A stretch of DNA of 64,000 bases, taken from Geobacter sp. UBA5730. Lineage in GTDB: Bacteria; Desulfobacterota; Desulfuromonadia; Geobacterales; Pseudopelobacteraceae. The notes under the pieces were generated by a model. The model had not been told where the DNA came from. It did not search any database and saw only the letters and a list, made by a program, of their open reading frames with translations. Both the position numbers and the translations under genes were made by a program. The DNA is taken from assembly GCA_002419465.1 (NCBI GenBank), contig DIGE01000007.1, positions 62,001-126,000 of the forward strand. Reading direction: 5' to 3'. Shown piece after piece: positions 34,009 through 43,059 of this stretch; within the stretch, counting starts at the first letter, position 1; each line of letters starts with the position of its first letter.

Positions 34009-35226
34009 CTACACAATCTGCTGAGGATACAGATCTGGAAACAGATGCCCTGCCAGATGCGTACCCAGCCCCAGCCGTACTACTCCTTTGGGGGTGTCCG
34101 AAAGCAGCAGCCCTTCATCAAGCAGTTGTCCCAGCAGTATTCGACCGGTCCGCTCTGCCATGCCGGATCTGCGGATGATCTCACCGCGGTTGACCTGGCC
34201 CCGTAACAGCGCTTCCTGCAGCATGCAGGTTGCCTCCGGCTTAAGGTTTGGCTGGTCCGGTTTGGGGGCGGGAATTAATGCGACTCCCCGCATGGTTACG
34301 TAGCCGCGCAGCCTTTCCAGCAGACTGTCAAGTTTCAGCAGGTCGTGCATAAAGCTGATCTGGTCCAGGCAGGTTTCAAGGAAGAAGCAACAGAACTTTG
34401 TCATCCCTTCGTTTGAAAGGTTCCCGCGACCGTCAAGATCATTGCGCCGTGGTGCATCGGCCCAGGTCAGGGCTGCAAGGTAGGTGTCCATGTGGCGGGC
34501 AAGGCCGCGACTGACATTCCAAAGTCCGTAACCGCGAAGTGGCAGGCGTTGGAAACAGGCATCAGTGTACAGCCGGGTAACGCGGCCATTGCCGTCAAGA
34601 AACGGGTGAATCCAGCCAAGACGATGGTGGGACGCAGCCGCCGCAATCAGCGGGGTAAGTCCATGCAGCTGTTGCGGCGCGTAAGCTGTGTGAAAGCGAT
34701 TCATAAAAGCATCCAGAGCCGTTGCAGCCGGGGCAATATGGCGACCGACTTCAACATCGCGCGTCCTGAACTCTCCTGCCAACACCTCAAGGGGAACATC
34801 GCCGGTTGCGCTGTGTACCAACCTTAATTCTTCGGGTAACTGTTCATAAAAAATGCGATGGAGCCAGCAAATGAAATCGCTGGAGGTGATCTCCAGTTCC
34901 GGTTCTTCCTTGAGGCGTTTTTCCAGCAGCTGCTGGCAGTTGATATGGGCGAGGCTTTCCACCTGAAGATCCCACTTGGCCGGGTCGCTAAAATAATCTT
35001 TGCGCATGGCCCGCTCAATATCCACCGGGTGGGTACTGTGGCCTTCGATAAGGTTGGAGTAGTAGCTGTTGACCAGGCGCAACAGCTCAACCACCGCCTG
35101 TTGCGTAACCGGATGAAGCTGGCCGCCCAAGGCCGCGGAGCTGCTGGTTACGTCGCGGGCAAGGTCCTCAAGCTCCAGCACCCCTGTGGGAAAGAGCGGT
35201 TCCATATGTGCTGGTTGATGATACAT
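34009..35226 (-). CDS. Fic-domain protein (AMP transferase-like) with self-inhibitory motif
   Basis: A 405-residue Fic protein. The catalytic motif HPFLDGNGR begins at His207 and is complete, so AMPylation (or a related transfer onto Ser/Thr/Tyr) is plausible. An N-terminal inhibitory motif Ser57-xxx-Glu61-Gly62 is present, placing it in the self-inhibited class. The C-terminal 90 residues look like a winged helix (NRGEIIRRSGMAERTGRILLGQLLDEG). No separate antitoxin is adjacent. ATG 35226 has GGAGAT upstream. Targets are unknown. Confidence 0.88.
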   Translation of the reverse strand: MYHQPAHMEPLFPTGVLELEDLARDVTSSSAALGGQLHPVTQQAVVELLRLVNSYYSNLIEGHSTHPVDIERAMRKDYFSDPAKWDLQVESLAHINCQQLLEKRLKEEPELEITSSDFICWLHRIFYEQLPEELRLVHSATGDVPLEVLAGEFRTRDVEVGRHIAPAATALDAFMNRFHTAYAPQQLHGLTPLIAAAASHHRLGWIHPFLDGNGRVTRLYTDACFQRLPLRGYGLWNVSRGLARHMDTYLAALTWADAPRRNDLDGRGNLSNEGMTKFCCFFLETCLDQISFMHDLLKLDSLLERLRGYVTMRGVALIPAPKPDQPNLKPEATCMLQEALLRGQVNRGEIIRRSGMAERTGRILLGQLLDEGLLLSDTPKGVVRLGLGTHLAGHLFPDLYPQQIV

Positions 35227-35303
35227 TTTGCCGATCTCCGTGCCGATATTATTTTATCTTTAACGTTCTGCTATTATTTAGTATATATTGTTATTTGGTA
35301 ATA

Positions 35304-35918
35304 CTAAATAATCATTATCTGCCGATCTTGCTGGTCAGCTCTGATGTACTCAGCTCTAAACCGGTACAACCTGACCCCGCTGCTGCGTTCATGCAGCCCC
35401 AACCGCTGCAGGGCAGAGCGCCAGGCATAGCGGGCAGTACGGGCCTCGCCCGGTACAATCGCCACGCCACGGCCATCCGGCCCTTCCACCAGCAGGCCCT
35501 GGTGCCGTGGATCAACCATCTGCCAATCGCTGATCGGCTGTGGCTGGCCGGGAAAGGTGATCTGGATACCGGCAGAACGGGCCAGTTCAGGGGTGAGTCG
35601 AGTGGCGCGAGGATCGTTCTTCAACGCCAGCCGGATGTTGTCGCTGATCTCTTCAGGCAGGGTGGCATGGCGCGGGGTAAAGCTGCCAAAACAGGCCACT
35701 ACCTGACGTTTGACAAAAAAGGTGACAAAGCAGGCCCGCTGGGAATGGCCGGTGATCGCCAGCGGGCTGGGGGCCGGACCCTTTTCCAGGCGGCTGATCA
35801 TGACCGCTCTGGCATACGCCAGCAGGGCGGACTGCTCTGGCTGACTGAAGGTTTGGCCGGCAGCAGGCGTTACCAGCAGACAGATCAGCAGGCAGATCAG
35901 CAGTACTCTGTTGTTCAT
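35304..35918 (-). CDS. Exported AMMECR1-domain protein
   Basis: A 204-residue protein with an N-terminal signal peptide (hydrophobic 5-18, cleavage near PAAG) and an AMMECR1-like domain: RACFVTFFVK, VVACFGSFTP in place of the usual LRGCIG-type strand, then DNIRLALKNDPR, LTPELARSAGIQI and HQGLLVEG. AMMECR1 proteins are normally cytoplasmic and of unknown function, so an exported version is unusual. The start overlaps the VanW-like gene stop by four bases, tying the two together. Confidence 0.75.
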   Translation of the reverse strand: MNNRVLLICLLICLLVTPAAGQTFSQPEQSALLAYARAVMISRLEKGPAPSPLAITGHSQRACFVTFFVKRQVVACFGSFTPRHATLPEEISDNIRLALKNDPRATRLTPELARSAGIQITFPGQPQPISDWQMVDPRHQGLLVEGPDGRGVAIVPGEARTARYAWRSALQRLGLHERSSGVRLYRFRAEYIRADQQDRQIMII

Positions 35919-36667
35919 GGGCTGGTCCCTGCCACCACCCGGCTGGGCGCCGGATAGCTATCCCGGGAGATCAGCTCATCCTGCAGCTGTCCGTTTTCCG
36001 TGATGATCCGCCAGGTTTCGGTGGTAAAGCCGCTGGCCCCCTGTTGTTGCGGGGCATGGGCAGCGCCGCCCACCACCACCGTATCCGGCACCAGCCCGGT
36101 GCGGCTGACTTTCAGCTCTGCCGTGAACGGCTTTTCAACCGGTCCGTACAATGAGGTGGTCAGACGGTTCTGGTTCAGGGCAATTCTTAACTGCAGCGGG
36201 TAGGGGAACCGGTTTTTCAGTTTCAGGTCTTTGCGCCAGGAGGCGATGGTGGCATCCCGGCCCGGCGGTACATGACCAACGGTGCGGGAATGGGGGTGCC
36301 GTTCAACCACCTGCATGCCGGCCAAAAGCCCGGCATTGTAGATGGTGGAGGCCAGTTGGCAGATGCCGCCACCGGGGATATCCTGCAGCAGACCGGATGC
36401 GGTGATGATCGGCGCAGCCCGGTAGCCTTTGCCGGGGTCACGGGCCCCGACCAGTTCGTTAAAGCTGAAGGTCTCGCCTGGGGCAATGATAATTTGATCC
36501 AGGTCACGGGCGGCTGTGGCGGTGTTGTGGCGTTGTTGGGCGGAGCGGAGTTGCAGGGAGGTGCTGAAGCCGCCCCAGAGGTGTCTGAAGGCAGGGTCAG
36601 CAGCCAGGGCTGGCTGGCCGGTGATCAAAGCCAGCAGGAGCAGACAGGATGCAAATAGTCGTTTCAC
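35915..36667 (-). CDS. VanW-family exported protein
   Basis: A 250-residue protein with a clear signal peptide (cleavage near PALAA) and the VanW core: APGETFSFNELVG near residues 62-74, GGGICQLASTIYNAGLLAG, and RHPHSRTVGHVPPGRDAT. VanW was named from glycopeptide-resistance loci but its biochemical role is unknown; it is probably related to the cell wall. It is coupled to the exported AMMECR1 gene downstream. Start ATG 36667 precedes a typical charged n-region. Confidence 0.85.
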   Translation of the reverse strand: MKRLFASCLLLLALITGQPALAADPAFRHLWGGFSTSLQLRSAQQRHNTATAARDLDQIIIAPGETFSFNELVGARDPGKGYRAAPIITASGLLQDIPGGGICQLASTIYNAGLLAGMQVVERHPHSRTVGHVPPGRDATIASWRKDLKLKNRFPYPLQLRIALNQNRLTTSLYGPVEKPFTAELKVSRTGLVPDTVVVGGAAHAPQQQGASGFTTETWRIITENGQLQDELISRDSYPAPSRVVAGTSP

Positions 36668-36725
36668 GCTCTTGCTGCCCGATATGACACTGTTTCAGGG
36701 ATCATACCGATCCTTATACCACAGC

Positions 36726-37868
36726 TTACAAAAACCGCACAAAGACCTGATTTGAGAGCAACATGCCCCGCTTGGTCAGGGCCAGCCGCTCAGGGGAGCA
36801 GGTCAGCAGCCCGGCCTGGCTTAGTTGTGTAATCTGCTCGGTAAAACGCTGCTCCAGCCGTTCGCCAAACTGCTCTGCAAAATCGTCGAGACCGATGCCG
36901 TCAGCCATCCGCAGCCCCAGAAATATGAATTCCGACAGGGCATCCTCCCGGGTCAGTTCCTGGTGCTCTGTGGTTGCAAGCTCGTTGTTCCCGAGGGCCG
37001 CAGCCCAAACGTCATACTCGCTCTGGTTGCCCCAGCGGATCCCCCAGCCCTGCCGCAGGAACGAGTGGGCGCCGGGGCCGATCCCCAGGTAGCCGTCCCG
37101 CTGCCAGTAGCCGCAGTTGTGCTGGGAACGGCAGCCGGGCCGGGTAAAGTTGGCGATCTCGTAGTGCTCATAGCCGTCAGCGGTAAGGATACTGTCAGCC
37201 TCTTCAAGCATGCTTGCGGACAGGTCATGATCCGGCAGGGCATCACATCCAGCGGGATAACGATCAGCAAACGGGGTCTCTTCCTCAATTGTCAGGCCAT
37301 AGATGGAGAGATGATCCGGCTGCAATGCCAGCGCTGCTGCCAGATCCTGTTGCCAGGCAGCCATCTCCTGGCCCGGCAGCCCGCAGATCAGATCAAGGCC
37401 GATGCTGGTGAAACCGGCCTGCTGTGCCAGTTGGAAGGCGCTGCGGGTTTCGGCTGCGGTGTGGCGTCTGCCCAGGGTTTGCAGCAACTGGTCATCAAAG
37501 GATTGGGCCCCCAGTGAAAGCCGGGTAACGCCGGCGCGGCAATAGCCGGTCAATGAATCACGGCTGACTGTGCCGGGGTTGGCCTCCAGGGTGATTTCTA
37601 TCGGGTCGGCATGCCTGAACAGCTCCTGTGAGCGGGAGATCAGGCGGCTGATCTGGTCAGGATGCAGCAGGGAAGGGGTGCCACCGCCGAAGTAGAGCGA
37701 GCGGAGCGGTTGGTTGCGTGGATGAGTTCTGGCAGCCAGTTCCATTTCATGCAGCAGCAGGTCGCAGGTCTGCTCCAGTTTGTGTGGCTCCAGCGGGCGG
37801 GAGTTGAAGGCACAATAGCCGCATTTGCTCTGGCACCAGGGAATATGCAGGTACAGCCGGGAAAACAT
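36726..37868 (-). CDS. hemW: HemW-like radical SAM protein (haem chaperone)
   Basis: A 380-residue radical-SAM protein with Cys12-x3-Cys16-x2-Cys19 (WCQSKCGYC). The FGGGTPSLL, EANPGTVS, GAQSFDD, DLICGLPGQ and GPGAHSF motifs define the HemW/HemN-like family. HemW lacks the coproporphyrinogen oxidase-specific residues and is thought to deliver haem to membrane proteins such as cytochromes, fitting a cytochrome-rich organism. The gene is flanked by unrelated exported-protein genes. Confidence 0.9.
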   Translation of the reverse strand: MFSRLYLHIPWCQSKCGYCAFNSRPLEPHKLEQTCDLLLHEMELAARTHPRNQPLRSLYFGGGTPSLLHPDQISRLISRSQELFRHADPIEITLEANPGTVSRDSLTGYCRAGVTRLSLGAQSFDDQLLQTLGRRHTAAETRSAFQLAQQAGFTSIGLDLICGLPGQEMAAWQQDLAAALALQPDHLSIYGLTIEEETPFADRYPAGCDALPDHDLSASMLEEADSILTADGYEHYEIANFTRPGCRSQHNCGYWQRDGYLGIGPGAHSFLRQGWGIRWGNQSEYDVWAAALGNNELATTEHQELTREDALSEFIFLGLRMADGIGLDDFAEQFGERLEQRFTEQITQLSQAGLLTCSPERLALTKRGMLLSNQVFVRFL

Positions 37869-37920
37869 CGTCAGGTCTGATCCTGTTCTGGCGGGAAAAG
37901 GCGGGTCTCCCGTGGGTGCG

Positions 37921-38319
37921 TTACTCGGGGTAACAGGCGATTTCGGTCAATTCGATCCTGCTGGCCTTCTGGCTGAGGGTGATGGTGACCGGGGTTTCCA
38001 GTGGTTGCCGGGCCCGGCCATTGACGAGGGTGATTTCGCCGTGGTGGATCACCCGGCCGTTGAAGCGGATCTCCTGCTGCTGGCTGCCGGCCGCCACGTA
38101 GGTGTAGCGGAGGTCGCAGTAGTAGTTGACCGGTCCATTCAAGGATTGGGGGCCGCGGGCCGAGAGACGGCCGGACAGGGTACACTCGTTGGGCAGTTGC
38201 TCCCCTTTGCCACAGGTCAGGTCGGGCATCAGGACATTGATAGTGATTTGATCCAGCGCAACCGCTGCAACCGGAACGGTCAGGATGCTGCAGATGACAA
38301 GTGGCAGGATACGGTGCAT
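37921..38319 (-). CDS. Small exported protein of unknown function
   Basis: A 132-residue protein with a signal peptide (hydrophobic 4-20, cleavage after VAA/VAL). The mature part has four cysteines spaced as two likely disulfide pairs (TCGKGEQLPNEC, YYCDLR, IACYPE) and a beta-strand-rich pattern. No known family was recognised. It lies 15 bases downstream of the radical-SAM gene on the same strand, so it may be cotranscribed. Confidence 0.6.
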   Translation of the reverse strand: MHRILPLVICSILTVPVAAVALDQITINVLMPDLTCGKGEQLPNECTLSGRLSARGPQSLNGPVNYYCDLRYTYVAAGSQQQEIRFNGRVIHHGEITLVNGRARQPLETPVTITLSQKASRIELTEIACYPE

Positions 38320-38334
38320 GGATGCCTCCTTGAG

Positions 38335-39651
38335 TCAGCCAATCGGCCAACCGTTTTCAAAGCCGGGCGGATAAAAGCGTTCCTTGGTGCGGTTGTAGTA
38401 GCCGAACTGCAGGCGGGGGAACGCGTGCTTGAGCTGCTGGAGCAGCCGGTAGAGACCGATCCCCCGGCTGGTGACTGCCATGGCCTGATTGTAGTAATCA
38501 GGATCGATGGACAGGTTGCGCAGCTGGATCATATCCACACCGGTCTCAACCACAAACCGCAGCAATGCCTCCACTTCTTCGGGGGCATCGCTGACGCCGG
38601 GGGAGATCAGGTAGTTGATCATGGTGAAGCGCCCGGCCTGTTTGGCAATCTTCAGCGATTGGACAACGTTGTTGAAGGTGTAGCCCTTGGGACGGTAGTA
38701 GGCGTTATAGCGCGGTTCCAGCACCGAGTTGAGTGAAAAGCGGAAGGAATCCATGCCGGCGTCGCACAGCTCCTGCACACGATCCGGCAGGGAGCCGTTG
38801 GAGTTGAAGTTGATCGTGCCTCGCCCGGTGGCGCTTCTAAGGCGGCGGGTGGCCTCGGCGATGACCGGTGCCTGCAGAATCGGGTCCCCTTCGCAGCCCT
38901 GGCCGAAGGAGACGATCGGCTCGGGGGCTTCCAGCAGGTGCGGCAGGGCCACTTCCACCAGCTCTTCCGGGGTGGGCACAAAGCTGATCCGGTCGTGGTT
39001 GGAAGGACAACACTCCGAAGCCTGCAGCGAGATGCAGCCCAGACAGGCCGAGTTGCAGACCGGCGAGGTGGGCAGTGGCGCTTCCCAACGACGGAAAAAG
39101 AGGTTTTTTGCGGCAAAGCAGTGGTAGTCGATGGCACAGCGGGAGAGCTGTTCCAGCAGCCGGTTGTTGGGCTGTTCGGCCAGGCGCTGCCGGACCAGCG
39201 GGTCCAGCAGCCGGTCATCGTAGTTCTCCGGGTTCCAGTTTTGGTTCGTATCCACCTGGGTGGCTGCCACCACGAAACAATCCTGCTGTTCATCCCAACC
39301 CACCGCTGTGTAGGACCAGAGCGGCAGGTGCACCTTTTTTTTGCTGTAGTCGCAGGCCGGCAACAGGGTGCGGGCATAACCCGGCGCCATGAAGGCCGAG
39401 ACCGCTTGGGGCCGGCCCCGCAGGCCGGGGGCTTTCTCGACCGTGCTGAACGATTGAGAGCGCCCGTCCCAGGCGATCGGCGGGGTGTCGGGGATGGTAA
39501 ACAGGCGGCTGCCTTCCGGCAGGGGAATCAGTTCAATCGTTTCCGGCAGTACGGCCTCAGGTCCGCTCATCCCGGCCATGGTCAGAAACGGGTGGTCGTA
39601 AATCTGGCCCTGGGCATCAGCGTAAACGAGGTGTGGTAGCTGTTTTTTCAT
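38335..39651 (-). CDS. Radical SAM protein with long N-terminal domain
   Basis: A 438-residue protein whose radical-SAM cluster motif lies unusually far in: Cys199-x3-Cys203-x2-Cys206 (CNSACLGC), followed by SFGQGCEGDP, a GTINFNSNGS strand and SLDS-like FSLNSV. The first 190 residues form a separate domain with no motif I recognise (DYSKKKVHLPLWSY, TQVDTNQNWNPEN). Extra cysteines SECCPSNHD near 217-219 may bind a second cluster. The substrate is unknown. The downstream neighbour is a Cys-containing exported protein, but no link can be shown. Confidence 0.75.
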   Translation of the reverse strand: MKKQLPHLVYADAQGQIYDHPFLTMAGMSGPEAVLPETIELIPLPEGSRLFTIPDTPPIAWDGRSQSFSTVEKAPGLRGRPQAVSAFMAPGYARTLLPACDYSKKKVHLPLWSYTAVGWDEQQDCFVVAATQVDTNQNWNPENYDDRLLDPLVRQRLAEQPNNRLLEQLSRCAIDYHCFAAKNLFFRRWEAPLPTSPVCNSACLGCISLQASECCPSNHDRISFVPTPEELVEVALPHLLEAPEPIVSFGQGCEGDPILQAPVIAEATRRLRSATGRGTINFNSNGSLPDRVQELCDAGMDSFRFSLNSVLEPRYNAYYRPKGYTFNNVVQSLKIAKQAGRFTMINYLISPGVSDAPEEVEALLRFVVETGVDMIQLRNLSIDPDYYNQAMAVTSRGIGLYRLLQQLKHAFPRLQFGYYNRTKERFYPPGFENGWPIG

Positions 39652-39678
39652 AACTGGTAACGTTTCGTGGTCAGCTTG

Positions 39679-41733
39679 TCAGCGGTTGCCGATGTTGATG
39701 AGGCCGCCCAGGTTGAAGTTGATGCTCCAGGAGCGTTCACCGAGCCGTTCCTGATAACTGGCAATCACGCTCCAGCACTGGTGGCGATACTCAATGTTGA
39801 CGATCTGCTCCAGGAAGTCCTGCTTATCAAAAGAGTAGCGGTTGATGTAGTTGAAATAGACCGGTTTGAACAGTGCCAGCCCGACACGGCTTTCCAGGTA
39901 TTCCACCTGTTGGTGGGTCCTGCGGTAGCTGGCTCCAGCGTTGTTGCCGTTGCCGTCGCTAAACTCTCCGCCCAGAGCGGTGTTGGTGATCCGTTTGTCG
40001 TAATGGTTGAAGCCGGCGTCAGCCAGTAACCGGAAACGGCGGTGCAACCAGGTCTCGCTCTCCAGGTCCAGGTTTGTCCAGGGCCGATTGTCGTCTGGTG
40101 TCAACGTCAGCAGATCGGGCCGTTCACCGCTGAAGCTGTAGCCCTGTTTCAGCCGCAGGGTCTGCAGATGCCGGTATTCAGCCGTCCCGCCTTCAGTTTC
40201 GAGTTTACCGCCCAGGTGGCTGGCGAGCGAGAAATATAACAGATTCTGGTGGACAAAACGATCGTTCTGATCAAACAGGGGGTAGCTCTGCTGATCCTCT
40301 TCCACCACGTAACGGTAGGAGAGAGCTGGCGCCAGCTCATGCCGCAGCCGGTTAAAGCCCAACAGCGAGCCGTCAACGGTGCGGCTGAAGGAGCTGCCCA
40401 CTTCAGCGCTGAACTCAGGTACGGCGACAACGGCCTGTTCCTTGACCCCTGGCTGGGCATCCGTGATGTTGTAGGCGCGAATCTGTGCGCCACCGCTCAG
40501 CTGGGCATTCAGGCGGCCGTCAAACAGGGCATGGCTGCTTACCAGGCGTGGGCTGAGCACGGCCCGTTGTCCCTGCATCCCTTTTTCGCGGTAATAGTTG
40601 GTCGACGCCAGATCGAGATCAAGGTAGAGCGGCAGCACGGGGAGCTTTTCCCGCACCCCGTACAGCAGCAGCTCCGGTGCCCGTTGCAGGGTAGTGCTGC
40701 TGCTGCCACTGGCGAAATCCTGGGTGTAGATCCCTTGCGCAGCTGCCAGCCAATGATCCCAGAATTTGGTGACGACAACCCGTGAATCGTAGTACTGGCG
40801 GTTATACTCGCCATTTTTCTGAGAATAGTCCTGCAGGTAGCTGCGATCACTGGTCAGGTTGATGCTGGTGATCAGCGACAGGTTGTCCGGCAACTGTTCC
40901 GTGTGAAACTGGACCAGTTGGCCCCTGACCTTGTCTTCATTGTTATCGTAGATCAGGTAGCCACCGGCCGAACCGGTGCTGGTGCGCGAGCGCAGATAGC
41001 GGTAATCAGTGCCGAGCCCCACTCCGCGCTTGGTCTGGATATCCAGGTTGAAGGTGGCCTCCTGGGAGGGAGAAATTGCCCAGTAGAACGGGGTGTCCAG
41101 GAAAAATCCCCGTTTGGTTGATGTGCCGAAGTGAGGAAACAAAAAACCGGACTGGCGCTCCCGCTTGACCGGCAGGACCATATACGGGAAGTAAAAAATC
41201 GGGATGTTCTTGACGTAAAAGATGACATTGCTGCCCGTGGCATACTCTTCCGTTGTCAGATCAAAGTCAGAGGCGCCAAACTTCCAGCTGGGGGTGTCGG
41301 CATCGCAGGTGGTGAAGGCGCCGTTGTGCAGGGCGTACTGGTCGTCACCCAGTTTTGCGATCTGCTTGCCGTCGGCGCGAAAATCCCCTTTTGTCATGAA
41401 GATATGACCGTTTTCCATCTCGGATCGACCGGTTTCCGTATCCATCACCAGACGGTCGCCCCACATGTTGTCACCGGCCTTGATCAGGATGACGTTGCCG
41501 GTGGCCACCAGAATCTTGTCCTGGCGGTTAAAGGTGGCATGATCGGCGGTCATGGTCATATCCTGCCAGGTCATCTCCACCTTGCCGGTGGCGGTCAGCA
41601 GGTCACTGGCAGCGTCGTGATCCATCCGGTCGGCTTTGATGACCATTCCCTCAGCGCCAGGCTGCTCGGCAGCCTGCAGGGCCGCCGGCGTCAAGAGCAT
41701 CATCATCAGTAGGTAGATAATTGCTTGTTTCAT
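39679..41733 (-). CDS. lptD: LPS-assembly protein LptD
   Basis: A 684-residue outer-membrane protein. A signal peptide (cleavage near LQAAE) is followed by an OstA/LptA-like domain (about 30-140: KADRMDHDAASDLLTATGKV) and a large C-terminal beta barrel ending in aromatic-rich strands. With LptE it inserts lipopolysaccharide into the outer leaflet. Its 3' neighbourhood accD-folC-lptD is coherent on one strand. ATG 41733 precedes the signal peptide; the ribosome site is weak and a TTG 33 bases upstream is in frame. Confidence 0.92.
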   Translation of the reverse strand: MKQAIIYLLMMMLLTPAALQAAEQPGAEGMVIKADRMDHDAASDLLTATGKVEMTWQDMTMTADHATFNRQDKILVATGNVILIKAGDNMWGDRLVMDTETGRSEMENGHIFMTKGDFRADGKQIAKLGDDQYALHNGAFTTCDADTPSWKFGASDFDLTTEEYATGSNVIFYVKNIPIFYFPYMVLPVKRERQSGFLFPHFGTSTKRGFFLDTPFYWAISPSQEATFNLDIQTKRGVGLGTDYRYLRSRTSTGSAGGYLIYDNNEDKVRGQLVQFHTEQLPDNLSLITSINLTSDRSYLQDYSQKNGEYNRQYYDSRVVVTKFWDHWLAAAQGIYTQDFASGSSSTTLQRAPELLLYGVREKLPVLPLYLDLDLASTNYYREKGMQGQRAVLSPRLVSSHALFDGRLNAQLSGGAQIRAYNITDAQPGVKEQAVVAVPEFSAEVGSSFSRTVDGSLLGFNRLRHELAPALSYRYVVEEDQQSYPLFDQNDRFVHQNLLYFSLASHLGGKLETEGGTAEYRHLQTLRLKQGYSFSGERPDLLTLTPDDNRPWTNLDLESETWLHRRFRLLADAGFNHYDKRITNTALGGEFSDGNGNNAGASYRRTHQQVEYLESRVGLALFKPVYFNYINRYSFDKQDFLEQIVNIEYRHQCWSVIASYQERLGERSWSINFNLGGLINIGNR

Positions 41734-41769
41734 TCGTAGTCGGCTCGTTCCTGCAAAATTGGTCAATCG

Positions 41770-43056
41770 TTATCCCCGTAGTGCGTTACAGATCTGGCCC
41801 GTTAGCAGAGCCCGGGCCTCACCCACGGTAAACAGGGAGCCAGCCACCACGATCAGATCATTGGTTTGTGTGTTGCGCCGGGCCAGGGCAATTCCCTGTT
41901 CCACCGTGCCACCACTGACTGCATTGCAGCCGTGATCGGCACACAGCGCAGCCAGCCGGTCGGCCGCAAGTGACCGCTCCTGGTTTGGAGCCACCGTAAT
42001 GACATGCTCGGCCAACGGGAGCAAGGCAGCCAGTATCGGCTCAAGTTCCTTGTCCGCCATCACTCCCAGCACCAGGGTGATACTGCGGTTGGCCTGGTCA
42101 TGCCGCAGACACTCGGCCAGAGCGGTTGCCCCGGCCGGATTGTGGGCGCCGTCCAGCAGCAGTTCCGAACCGTTCGGCAGGGTGAAACGTTCCATTCTGC
42201 CCGGCCAGTACGCCGTGTTTATGCCGGTGACCAAAGCCTCGGCACTGATTGCCAGTCCGCTGCCGGTCAACAGTTCGGCAGTTGCCAGGGCGCAGGCTGC
42301 GTTCCAGCATTGGTAGCTGCCGGGGATGCCGGGCTGCATGCCGCTCAGGCTGTGGCGGGCGTCCCGGTAGGCCAGCCGGTGGTTGGCCTCCCAGTGTGCC
42401 TGAAAGTCGTGTCCCGCCAACAGCAGCCGGTTTAGGTTGCCGTGGCAATAACTGCGGATGGCTGCCAGGGCCTCCGGCTGTTGGGGTGCGCAGATCACCG
42501 GACTGCCTGTCTCAGCGATGCCTGCTTTCTCTGCGGCGATGGCCGCCACAGTACTGCCCAGCCACTGCCCGTGATCCAGGGATATCGGCGTCACCACGGT
42601 GGCCTCGGCGGTTATGGCTGCCGTTGCGTCAGCCTTGCCACCCATGCCTGCCTCAAGAATCGCCACCTCTACCCTGTTTTCCGTAAAATAGCAGCAGGCC
42701 AGGGCCGTAGTCAGTTCAAAAAAAGTATCATCAGGACCGGCGATCGACAGAAGGTGGGAGATTAAGCGATCAAGCCGGGCTGCGTCTATATCGGTGCCGT
42801 CAATCCGGAACCGTTCCGTATAATTGATGAGGTGGGGCGAGGTAAACAGGCCGGTGCGATAGCCTGCTGCCGTCAGAATGGTGGACAGAAAGGCTGCGGT
42901 GGAACCTTTGCCGTTGGTGCCGACAACGTGGATGGCACGAAAGCCCTGTTCCGGGTGGCCCATGCGGGCCAGCAGGGCGCTGATTCGCCCGGTACCCGGA
43001 CGAATAGCGAAGCGCCGTCGGCCGAACAGCCCGGCCAAGCCAGTAACACGGGCCAC
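41770..43056 (-). CDS. folC: Bifunctional folylpolyglutamate/dihydrofolate synthase
   Basis: A 428-residue Mur-ligase-type enzyme adding glutamate to dihydropteroate and to folates. The ATP loop VVGTNGKGSTAAFLS is at residues 44-58; TSPHL, EAGMGG, TPISLDHGQWLG and DGAHNPAG motifs follow. It begins with GTG 43056, just after the accD stop, and is followed by lptD after 36 bases. The accD-folC order is common in proteobacteria. Confidence 0.94.
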   Translation of the reverse strand: MARVTGLAGLFGRRRFAIRPGTGRISALLARMGHPEQGFRAIHVVGTNGKGSTAAFLSTILTAAGYRTGLFTSPHLINYTERFRIDGTDIDAARLDRLISHLLSIAGPDDTFFELTTALACCYFTENRVEVAILEAGMGGKADATAAITAEATVVTPISLDHGQWLGSTVAAIAAEKAGIAETGSPVICAPQQPEALAAIRSYCHGNLNRLLLAGHDFQAHWEANHRLAYRDARHSLSGMQPGIPGSYQCWNAACALATAELLTGSGLAISAEALVTGINTAYWPGRMERFTLPNGSELLLDGAHNPAGATALAECLRHDQANRSITLVLGVMADKELEPILAALLPLAEHVITVAPNQERSLAADRLAALCADHGCNAVSGGTVEQGIALARRNTQTNDLIVVAGSLFTVGEARALLTGQICNALRG

Positions 43057-43059
43057 CGG

